Positions 7,111 through 12,771 of a DNA stretch of 13,719 bases are shown one piece after another (positions within the stretch are counted from its first letter, which is position 1; the number at the start of each line of letters is the position of its first letter). The position numbers were made by a program, and so were the translations under genes. Where the stretch lies: assembly GCA_030706285.1 (NCBI GenBank), contig JAUZOU010000039.1, forward strand, positions 1 to 13,719, in the 5' to 3' direction. The notes below the pieces were generated by a model. It was not told the DNA's origin and did not search any database. It saw only the letters and a program-made list of their open reading frames with translations. Source of the DNA: Bacteroidota bacterium (GTDB lineage: Bacteria > Bacteroidota > Bacteroidia > Bacteroidales > UBA1402).

Positions 7111-8034
7111 TTAAGGATTTACGATCTTTACATTCAAATGTTCAAGAACCTGCTGTACCTTTAGCCGTTCTTCTTTTCTAAAACGGTGATAAGGTGATGC
7201 CATAAAATCAGAGCAAATACCCATCAGGGAACAAGCACACTTAAGCCCCTTCAGATAGCTGGAACCATAGCGACCGATCTTGTAGATGGTATTGCTGATA
7301 AACATGACCTGTTGTTGTAAGGTCAATACTGTGTCCATATCGCGCCTGACGGCTGCCTCATATAAATCCGTATACAACCGGGGAAACAGATTGGCTCCGC
7401 CATTCACCCCACCATCCGCTCCGGCCAGGACAGCTTCAGCCGTCAATTCTTCCGGACCGATCAGTAAAGAGAAATCAGGATGTTCTGTCTTCATCATTTG
7501 TATGAGCGTATGGAAATAGATCATATTGCCGGAACTGTCTTTCAGCCCGATCACGTTTGGATGATGAGCAATCCTCCTGACCGTTTCGGGTTCGAACGAT
7601 ACTTTTACATGCGAAGGCATGTTGTACAAAAACAAGGGCAAAGGCATGTGGTCTGCCATGTCCTCATAATACTCTATGAGTTCTTGCTGAGACGGAGCAT
7701 AGTAATAGGGCGGTGCCGAAACAACGGCATCAGCTCCATAGGCTTTCGATTGTTCAGCCAGCCGGATGCTTTCCGTAAATGACGTATCGGTCACCCCGAC
7801 CAGCACCGGGACTCTGCCAGCAACCTGTTTACAGACCCTTTCCACCAGTTCATACCGCAAATGATAACTCAGACTCGGTGCTTCACCAGTCGTACCGAGT
7901 ACAAACAGCCCATGCACGCCCCCGGCCAGCATATGCTCCACCAGGCGTTTCAACCCTTCGACATCAAGCTCATCTTTACCAAGAAGCGGCGTGATCATCG
8001 GCGGAATGATACCTTTCAGTTTCTTGTCAATCAT
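7111..8034 (-). CDS. DapA/NanA-family class I aldolase (dihydrodipicolinate synthase family)
   Basis: The 307-residue cytoplasmic (beta/alpha)8 protein has the family's full motif set. GTTGE (47-51) binds the pyruvate carboxylate, Tyr137 in LYNMPS is the proton relay, and Lys165 in GLKDSSG is the Schiff-base lysine. Family members condense or cleave pyruvate with an aldehyde; examples are DapA, N-acetylneuraminate lyase and 2-keto-3-deoxygluconate aldolase. In an operon of pectin enzymes, with a GntR regulator 11 bp upstream and a lyase 11 bp downstream, a role in cleaving or rearranging a 2-keto-3-deoxy sugar acid is more likely than lysine synthesis. That is inference, since the motifs do not distinguish the activities. 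No signal peptide; ATG 8034 fits the family start (KGIIPPMITPL). Confidence 0.88.
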   Translation of the reverse strand: MIDKKLKGIIPPMITPLLGKDELDVEGLKRLVEHMLAGGVHGLFVLGTTGEAPSLSYHLRYELVERVCKQVAGRVPVLVGVTDTSFTESIRLAEQSKAYGADAVVSAPPYYYAPSQQELIEYYEDMADHMPLPLFLYNMPSHVKVSFEPETVRRIAHHPNVIGLKDSSGNMIYFHTLIQMMKTEHPDFSLLIGPEELTAEAVLAGADGGVNGGANLFPRLYTDLYEAAVRRDMDTVLTLQQQVMFISNTIYKIGRYGSSYLKGLKCACSLMGICSDFMASPYHRFRKEERLKVQQVLEHLNVKIVNP

Positions 8035-8045
8035 ACGACCTGTCG

Positions 8046-9029
8046 TTATAATGACCCTCTGACAATCAGTTTCGTTGGAATATACAGTTGTACCGGTTCA
8101 TTGTTATTGATGAAACGGGCAGCCTGAATGCCCATTTGCTTGAAATCCGTTGAAATAGCCGAAATGCCATTTTCTATCACTTCAAGCATGGGCGCATCGT
8201 TAAATGTAACAATCCCCACATCTTTGCCCAACCGGAGTCCTTTGTTGCGGCAAATCTTGACAGCTTCTATCAGATCGGCATGAGAGGCAATCAGATAGAC
8301 GTCACCTTTCACCAAATCGCTTTCCCTGACCGAACGTTCAATCAGTTCACTTTTCAAGTGATTTTCTTCACAAAATTTAAAAAAGTACTTGATTCCACCA
8401 CGCGGATGTTCTGAACTGAGCGGAAAAATAAACTTGAAGGTTGAGTATTTCAGGAATAGATCCTGCCCTGCCTTCAGACAATCATACAAAGTCGTATCAA
8501 AGCCCTGGCAAACATAGGCAAAACCACTTTTATCGAATTTTCCAAAATCAAGCAACAAGATACGACTTTTATCGATCAGGTTGAGCACGTCTGAATAATT
8601 ATCGTTTTTGAAATTCATCACCAGATACTTGTTGTATTTTCCAATGCTGTCACGAATGACATTGTTGAAATGTTCTTCATTGTAATGATGGAAATAAAGA
8701 TCCAGCCGGTTGTTCGGACCGACATTCCGCGTCAGGGCATTGTACAGATCGTTCTTATAGGGGCTGAAAATATCCAGCAGCACCATAATGTTGTTGACTG
8801 AGGAAGAAACATAATACCCCTTCGTCGGAGCAGACTGAATGACCCCGGACGCTTTCAGCTCCTGAAAAGCCTTAAAAGCCGTATCTCTGGCTACTTTGTA
8901 CCTGGCACTGATCTGGTTGATGGATGGCAGCATTTCGCCTTCCTTGAATTCTCCCTGAGAAATAGCCAGACGAATCGCTTCTGCCAGCTGCTTTACTTTC
9001 GTTGAATTTGATAAAAACTTGACTTCCAT
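8046..9029 (-). CDS. GntR-type transcriptional regulator with LacI-like ligand-binding domain
   Basis: The protein has 327 residues. Residues 1-75 are a GntR winged helix-turn-helix: KVKQLAEAIRLAI, then EGEMLPSINQISARYKVARDT, then ELKASGVIQSAPTKGYYV, the standard wing. Residues ~78-327 resemble a periplasmic-binding-protein sensor (NNIMVLLDIFSPYKNDLYNAL, then DVGIVTFNDAPMLEVIENGISAISTDFKQMGIQAA, then IPTKLIVRGS), the architecture seen in AraR-like regulators. It is the first gene of the pectin operon and probably controls that operon and itself, with a sugar or sugar acid released from pectin as effector. Candidate operator elements lie 40-75 bp upstream of its start codon. The ligand cannot be read from the sequence. 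Confidence 0.9.
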   Translation of the reverse strand: MEVKFLSNSTKVKQLAEAIRLAISQGEFKEGEMLPSINQISARYKVARDTAFKAFQELKASGVIQSAPTKGYYVSSSVNNIMVLLDIFSPYKNDLYNALTRNVGPNNRLDLYFHHYNEEHFNNVIRDSIGKYNKYLVMNFKNDNYSDVLNLIDKSRILLLDFGKFDKSGFAYVCQGFDTTLYDCLKAGQDLFLKYSTFKFIFPLSSEHPRGGIKYFFKFCEENHLKSELIERSVRESDLVKGDVYLIASHADLIEAVKICRNKGLRLGKDVGIVTFNDAPMLEVIENGISAISTDFKQMGIQAARFINNNEPVQLYIPTKLIVRGSL

Positions 9030-9068
9030 ATTGTTAGAAAGTTTTTCTTGGATTATTTCAGCGTGAGC

Positions 9069-9083
9069 GACAGCTATGCTGTC
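9069..9083. promoter_or_regulatory. Perfect inverted repeat, candidate GntR operator
   Basis: GACAGC-TAT-GCTGTC is a perfect palindrome with 6-bp arms and a 3-bp centre. It lies in the leader between the predicted transcription start (~9105) and the regulator gene. The size suits a dimeric winged-helix protein. It overlaps the first of three tandem decamers. Confidence 0.4.
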
Positions 9084-9103
9084 CTATCCTGTACTATGCT
9101 GAT
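9074..9103. repeat. Three tandem 10-bp repeats upstream of the GntR regulator
   Basis: On the plus strand the units are CTATGCTGTC, CTATCCTGTA and CTATGCTGAT, consensus CTATSCTGWN, head to tail without gaps. A 10-bp period puts equal faces of DNA on one side of the helix. They begin at about the predicted transcription start of the pectin operon, so they may be cooperative regulator sites. Confidence 0.5.
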
Positions 9104-9111
9104 CTTCGTCA

Positions 9112-9119
9112 CAAATGTA
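9112..9119 (-). promoter_or_regulatory. Promoter -7 box of the pectin operon
   Basis: The minus strand reads TACATTTG, a full match to the Bacteroidetes -7 consensus TAnnTTTG. A clear -33 TTTG is absent; a run of seven T lies at about the right distance upstream (9134-9140). The implied start site is near 9105, giving a leader of about 75 nt before the GntR gene. Confidence 0.5.
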
Positions 9120-9151
9120 ACACAGAATTATCTAAAAAAAGGCTTGAATTC

Positions 9152-9167
9152 TATGTTCTACAACATA
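9152..9167. promoter_or_regulatory. Perfect 16-bp inverted repeat upstream of the operon promoter
   Basis: TATGTT-CTAC-AACATA has 6-bp arms and a 4-bp centre, placed 33-55 bp upstream of the -7 box. The position would suit an activator, such as a hybrid two-component or CRP-like protein, but the match could be chance in AT-rich DNA. Confidence 0.25.
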
Positions 9168-9196
9168 TCGCCCCTGTAAGCAGACCGATTAAACAA

Positions 9197-9223
9197 AAAA
9201 ATCTTCCACTTGGGAAGATTTTT
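9197..9223 (-). terminator. Rho-independent terminator of the methylmalonyl-CoA operon
   Basis: An 11-bp stem (AAAAATCTTCC pairing with GGAAGATTTTT) closes a 5-nt loop. It begins about 30 bp after the stop of the biotin carrier gene. In the minus-strand transcript the stem runs straight into a U-rich tail (complement of the A-rich 9191-9200). The symmetric A and T runs would also let it act in the other direction. Confidence 0.75.
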
Positions 9224-9251
9224 CTTGTTTGAGTAAGTCTTTCGACTCCGG

Positions 9252-9662
9252 TTATCCGATAACGACCAAGTCGGCTCCTTCAAGGACAGACATACCTGGT
9301 TGAACTTTGATTTCCAATACTTTGCCATCGTATTCACTGGCAATGGTATTTTCCATCTTCATCGCTTCGAGCGTCAGTAATTTGGCACCCGTCTTCACTG
9401 TATCGCCCACCTTGACTGTGATGTCAAGAATCACGCCAGGAAGCGGAGATTTGACAGCACTACCAGCAGCGGCAGCTTTTTTCGGAGCTGCTGCAGCAAC
9501 TGCTGTCACAGCCGGACGAGCCACCGGTTCAGGTTCAATGGTCTCTTCCTTTTCCACCGTATAGGAAGTACCGTTCACTGCCAGCTCAACTACGTTGCCT
9601 TCCTGTTTCTGGATTTCAACCGTATATTTGGTACCGTTGATGGTATAGTTAAATTCTTTCAT
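9252..9662 (-). CDS. Biotin carboxyl carrier protein of methylmalonyl-CoA decarboxylase/acyl-CoA carboxylase
   Basis: Using ATG 9662 the product has 136 residues. The N-terminal segment (MKEFNYTINGTKYTVEIQ) is typical of the MmdC/OadA-tail type, followed by an Ala/Pro-rich flexible linker (~43-68) and a biotinyl domain beginning SPLPGVILDI. The biotinylation motif EAMKMEN has its acceptor at Lys102. Biotin on this arm would shuttle carboxyl groups between the carboxyltransferase (MmdA-like, same operon) and a carboxylase or membrane decarboxylase subunit. The frame is open further upstream to 9743, but that extension overlaps the preceding gene and lacks homology-like sequence. A strong terminator follows, so this is the last gene of the operon. 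Confidence 0.9.
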   Translation of the reverse strand: MKEFNYTINGTKYTVEIQKQEGNVVELAVNGTSYTVEKEETIEPEPVARPAVTAVAAAAPKKAAAAGSAVKSPLPGVILDITVKVGDTVKTGAKLLTLEAMKMENTIASEYDGKVLEIKVQPGMSVLEGADLVVIG

Positions 9663-9694
9663 GTTATACGAATGTTTTGAATTTCTTGTTTGGA

Positions 9695-9937
9695 TTATTT
9701 TCTGATAGGCAACTGTCTCATTCCTTGAATTCTGGAATTCCATGGGGAATAGAACTGACTCTTTCTGGTAATGGTCAGGACGCCCGTCTCAATATCATGC
9801 ACTTCATTGTCCAAATCATACAATGCTGCAGATATGGCTGCATAGATTTCACCAGACACCTTACCTGACATTGCTTTGTTGCCCTTCGTCCCGGCTGTCT
9901 TACTGGCAACCGGACTGGTAGATTGTTTCGTACTCAT
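9695..9937 (-). CDS. Small soluble OadG/MmdD-tail-like subunit of the decarboxylase complex
   Basis: The protein has 80 residues. A low-complexity Ser/Thr/Lys start (1-25) is followed by EIYAAISAALYDLDNEVHDI, then GVLTITRK and YSPWNSRIQGMRQLP. The helix with ALYDL..EVHD followed by a short strand and YSPWNS resembles the C-terminal, cytoplasmic part of gamma/delta subunits (OadG, MmdD) and the short epsilon subunit of methylmalonyl-CoA decarboxylase. Unlike OadG/MmdD there is no N-terminal membrane helix. It lies 2 bp after the carboxyltransferase gene and 32 bp before the carrier gene, which supports a subunit role, probably in assembly. The assignment is from recalled family patterns and position. 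Confidence 0.6.
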   Translation of the reverse strand: MSTKQSTSPVASKTAGTKGNKAMSGKVSGEIYAAISAALYDLDNEVHDIETGVLTITRKSQFYSPWNSRIQGMRQLPIRK

Positions 9938-9939
9938 GC

Positions 9940-11493
9940 TTACAAAGGAATATTTCCGTGTTTCTTGGCGGGATTGGTTAATTTTTTGGTTTGCAGTTGC
10001 TGCAAAGCCCGGATAATGCGGAAACGCGTATTCCTCGGTTCGATGACGTCATCGATATAGCCATACTGAGCAGCTCTGTATGGATTCTGGAAGGCTTCAA
10101 CATATTCAGCTTCCTTATCGGCGACCAGTTTGGCTTTGTCTTCTGCAGCAGCGATGTCCTTGGCATACAGCACTTCCACAGCACCGGATGCACCCATCAC
10201 AGCGATTTCTGCCGTAGGCCATGCATAGTTGATGTCACCACGCAATTGCTTGCAGCTCATCACGATGTGAGCACCGCCATAGGACTTACGCAACGTTACC
10301 GTTACTTTTGGAATCGTTGATTCACCGTAAGCATACAGCAATTTGGCTCCATGCAGAATGACACCACCATATTCTTGTCCTGTTCCAGGCAGGAATCCCG
10401 GTACGTCAACCAACGTAACGATCGGAATGTTGAAGGCATCGCAGAAGCGGACAAAACGGGCGGCCTTTCTGGAGGCATTGCTGTCAAGTACACCGGCCAG
10501 CATTTTCGGCTGGTTGGCAACGATACCGACAGATTGTCCGTTGAAGCGGGCAAAACCGACGATGATGTTTTTGGCATAATCGGCATGCACTTCGAGGAAC
10601 TCACCGTTATCGACGATGGCACCAATCACCCCGAACATATCGTATGGTTTGTTGGGATTGTCAGGAATGATCTCGTTCAGGGAATCTTCCATCCGGTTGA
10701 CCGGATCGGTACATTCGACCACCGGAGCTTCTTCCATATTATTTTGAGGAATGAAACTGAGCAGTTTCTTAATCAGTTCGAATCCATCTTCTTCGCTATT
10801 GACGGCAAAATGGGTCACACCGGATTTGCTGGCATGCACTGAAGCACCACCCAGTTGTTCCTGTGTCACATCTTCTCCTGTAACGGTTTTAACCACCTTA
10901 GGACCTGTCAGGAACATATAGGAAGTGCCCTTGGTCATGATGGTAAAGTCGGTCAATGCCGGTGAATAGACAGCACCACCGGCGCAAGGACCAAAAATAC
11001 CGGAGATTTGAGGAATCACCCCGGAAGCCATGATGTTACGCTGAAAAATGGAAGCATAACCGGCCAAGGCATTGATACCTTCCTGGATACGGGCACCACC
11101 CGAGTCATTGATGCCGATGACAGGAGCACCCATTTTCATAGCCTGGTCCATCACCTTGCAGATTTTCTGAGCCATTGTTTCAGACAGCGAACCGCCCCAA
11201 ACCGTAAAATCCTGTGCAAATACATACACCAGACGGCCGCTGATCGTTCCGTAACCGGTTACGACGCCATCGCCCAGGTAATGTTTTTTATCTTGTCCAA
11301 AATTTGTGCAACGATGTTTCACAAACATGTCAAACTCTTCGAAGCTACCTTCATCAAGCAACATGCCAATCCGTTCACGGGCTGTGTATTTACCCTTATC
11401 GTGCTGTTTCTGGATGGCTTTTTCACCTCCGCCAACTCTGGCCTCAGCACGAAGATCGATCAGTTCTTTTACTTTCTGTAATTGTGTACTCAT
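9940..11493 (-). CDS. mmdA: Acyl-CoA carboxyltransferase subunit (methylmalonyl-CoA decarboxylase alpha / propionyl-CoA carboxylase beta)
   Basis: The 517-residue protein has two crotonase-like halves, full length for the family. The N-half has HRCTNFGQDKKHYLGDGVVTG, GGSLSETMAQKI, INDSGGARIQEG and GPCAGGAVYSPALTDF for acyl-CoA and the oxyanion site. The C-half has VANQPKMLAGVLDSNASRKAA, DVPGFLPGTGQEYGG, RKSYGGAHIVMSCK and WPTAEIAVMGASGAVEV for biotin. It transfers the carboxyl group between (S)-methylmalonyl-CoA and biotin. With the epimerase directly upstream, it belongs to the succinate-propionate pathway. Sequence alone does not separate decarboxylase (MmdA) from carboxylase (PccB) use. 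GAAAGGAA about 4 nt before ATG 11493 is a reasonable ribosome site. Confidence 0.92.
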   Translation of the reverse strand: MSTQLQKVKELIDLRAEARVGGGEKAIQKQHDKGKYTARERIGMLLDEGSFEEFDMFVKHRCTNFGQDKKHYLGDGVVTGYGTISGRLVYVFAQDFTVWGGSLSETMAQKICKVMDQAMKMGAPVIGINDSGGARIQEGINALAGYASIFQRNIMASGVIPQISGIFGPCAGGAVYSPALTDFTIMTKGTSYMFLTGPKVVKTVTGEDVTQEQLGGASVHASKSGVTHFAVNSEEDGFELIKKLLSFIPQNNMEEAPVVECTDPVNRMEDSLNEIIPDNPNKPYDMFGVIGAIVDNGEFLEVHADYAKNIIVGFARFNGQSVGIVANQPKMLAGVLDSNASRKAARFVRFCDAFNIPIVTLVDVPGFLPGTGQEYGGVILHGAKLLYAYGESTIPKVTVTLRKSYGGAHIVMSCKQLRGDINYAWPTAEIAVMGASGAVEVLYAKDIAAAEDKAKLVADKEAEYVEAFQNPYRAAQYGYIDDVIEPRNTRFRIIRALQQLQTKKLTNPAKKHGNIPL

Positions 11494-11515
11494 TTCAGTT
11501 CCTTTCGTTTGTGAT

Positions 11516-11926
11516 TTATTTTTGAGGATGTTCGCAAAGTTCCATCAACACACCACAGGTTGATTTCGGATGCAGGAAAGCGATGCTCAATCCTTCTGCG
11601 CCTTTACGAGGCGTCTTGTCAATTAACCGGATTCCTTTGTCGGCGGCAAAATCAAGCGCCTTTTGTACACCTTCAACGGCGAAAGCGACATGATGAACGC
11701 CCTGTCCTTTATTGGCAAGGAACTTGCCGATAGGTCCTTCCGGGTCAGTCGATTCGAGCAATTCAATTTTGGTTTGTCCAACAAGGAAAAAAGCTGTCTT
11801 TACTTTCTGATCAGCTACTTCTTCGATGGAATAGCATTTAAGGCCAAGTACGTTTTCAAAAAATGGAATAGATTCTTCCAGGCTATTTACTGCAATACCC
11901 AGATGTTCAATGTGAGTTGGTTTCAT
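11516..11926 (-). CDS. mce: Methylmalonyl-CoA epimerase
   Basis: The 136-residue VOC-superfamily protein has the epimerase pattern. HIEHLGIAV supplies His8, KIELLES supplies Glu55, GVHHVAFAV supplies His79 and VLMELCEHP supplies Glu129; these are likely metal ligands by analogy with known epimerases. Two beta-alpha-beta-beta-beta modules are visible. It interconverts (2R)- and (2S)-methylmalonyl-CoA, linking methylmalonyl-CoA mutase (not in this window) to the carboxyltransferase encoded 22 bp downstream. It is the first gene of the operon, with a promoter about 45 bp upstream. Confidence 0.93.
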   Translation of the reverse strand: MKPTHIEHLGIAVNSLEESIPFFENVLGLKCYSIEEVADQKVKTAFFLVGQTKIELLESTDPEGPIGKFLANKGQGVHHVAFAVEGVQKALDFAADKGIRLIDKTPRKGAEGLSIAFLHPKSTCGVLMELCEHPQK

Positions 11927-11971
11927 ATCAATATAGATAAGTTATTAGGGTAGTTGAATAAAAAAACGTTG

Positions 11972-11979
11972 CAAAGTTA
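11972..11979 (-). promoter_or_regulatory. Promoter -7 box of the methylmalonyl-CoA operon
   Basis: The minus strand reads TAACTTTGCAACG, an exact match to TAnnTTTG with the GCAAC extension often seen in Bacteroidetes promoters. No good -33 TTTG is seen at the usual spacing. The implied leader is about 40 nt to the epimerase ATG. Confidence 0.6.
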
Positions 11980-12159
11980 GAAATTATAATCAAGGCGCGT
12001 CTACAATTAAAGAAAAAATTCTTCAATGCCTTCCCGGATGGCCTGCCTATGCGGCAGAAAAAACAGTTCCGGTATGAACATCTTCCTGAAAGATTGTGTA
12101 TTTTTAAAAGCAAGAAAGAGATGACCGGCGATAGCCAAACAGAACACAATACAACCACT

Positions 12160-12600
12160 ATGGAAAATTCCCCACAAACCGAACTCACTGTCGTCTGGAA
12201 TGATGCCAGGGAGCTGTTTCACCTGACCGATTTCCTGGAAAATCTTTGGAAAGAGTGGAAGCTGGTTCCTGATCTTTTTCCTTCAGTCAACCAGGCAGTT
12301 GATACGCTATTCTTGGCCATTGTTTCTCATGCCTTCGACGATGAAGAAACCCATATGATCGGCATCGGAGCCAAACTGGAAGGCGATGAACTGACGATCG
12401 TCCTAAAAGACGGTGGAAAGCCGTTCAATCCACTGCTGTTGGTAAACAAATCTACAGACCGCTCAGCTGCCGTTTTTCCGGCTGACTCGCCGGACCTGTC
12501 CATCATCCGGCAAACCATGGATCAGGTCAGTTATGAACGAAAAAACGATAAAAACTTGTTGACCATGGTCAAGCGCCTTCAAACCAGGGATGACGGATGA
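12160..12600 (+). CDS. Degenerate RsbW/SpoIIAB-like (HATPase_c_2) protein
   Basis: Starting at ATG 12160 (MENSPQTELTV) the product has 146 residues, the usual size for Bacteroidota anti-sigma-type ATP-binding proteins. ATG 12121 and ATG 12049 are in-frame alternatives, and a weak TATTTTTA promoter-like box at 12099-12106 favours the later start. Fold markers are visible: a helix where the N-box should be (NQAVDTLFLAIVSHAF), a G1-like LKDGGKPFNP, and the closing IIRQTMDQVSYERKNDKNLLTMVKRL, where family members have GGLGIFLVRQLMDEVSYxR..N.L.L.K.L. The N-box Glu and Asn are Thr and Ala here, and the Gly-rich ATP lid is replaced by SPDLSII, so ATP binding or kinase activity is doubtful. It may still bind a sigma factor or anti-anti-sigma partner. 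It diverges from the methylmalonyl-CoA operon and stands alone. Confidence 0.7.
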   Translation: MENSPQTELTVVWNDARELFHLTDFLENLWKEWKLVPDLFPSVNQAVDTLFLAIVSHAFDDEETHMIGIGAKLEGDELTIVLKDGGKPFNPLLLVNKSTDRSAAVFPADSPDLSIIRQTMDQVSYERKNDKNLLTMVKRLQTRDDG

Positions 12601-12717
12601 CGTTCCCAACAGGAACAGTGGTTTGACTAGCGACACGGCCCACGTACAGATGGTAAGAATCAGTTTGTACCGGTGCCGGTTTGGCTCGTTGCAACGTCAC
12701 TCCGGGCCCAACAAAAA

Positions 12718-12748
12718 AGCTCAGCCATATTTAATTACCGGCTGAGCT
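12718..12748 (-). terminator. Hairpin terminator between convergent genes
   Basis: AGCTCAGCC and GGCTGAGCT form a perfect 9-bp stem with a 13-nt loop. On the minus strand it lies 23 bp after the DUF4139 stop and is followed by TTTTTTG, a standard intrinsic terminator. On the plus strand CTTTTATT follows, so it may also end transcription from the RsbW-like gene, whose stop is 117 bp upstream. The rest of 12601-12771 shows no gene. Confidence 0.75.
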
Positions 12749-12771
12749 CTTTTATTCGTTCTGCAAAAGGA

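Noticed and set aside
7111..8034. Naming the aldolase dapA (lysine biosynthesis)
   Set aside because: The motifs are shared by the whole superfamily and the operon context is sugar-acid catabolism, so a lysine-pathway name is not supported.
9074..9103. Possible CRISPR or satellite array
   Set aside because: Only three 10-bp units with no spacers; too short for CRISPR and better read as regulatory DNA.
9663..9743. Longer start for the biotin carrier protein at 9743
   Set aside because: The added 27 residues overlap the preceding small gene and do not look like the carrier family; ATG 9662 gives the expected N-terminus.
12007..12222. Minus-strand frames of 71 and 86 codons upstream of the epimerase, one ending FIPELFFLPHRQAIREGIEEFF
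   Set aside because: Part reads like protein, but it overlaps the RsbW-like gene and the promoter of the epimerase operon, has no family pattern I recognise, and the two frames contradict each other.
12670..12681. Inverted repeat ACCGGTGCCGGT
   Set aside because: Only 5-bp arms, built from the CCGG word that is common throughout this window, and not placed at a promoter or gene end.
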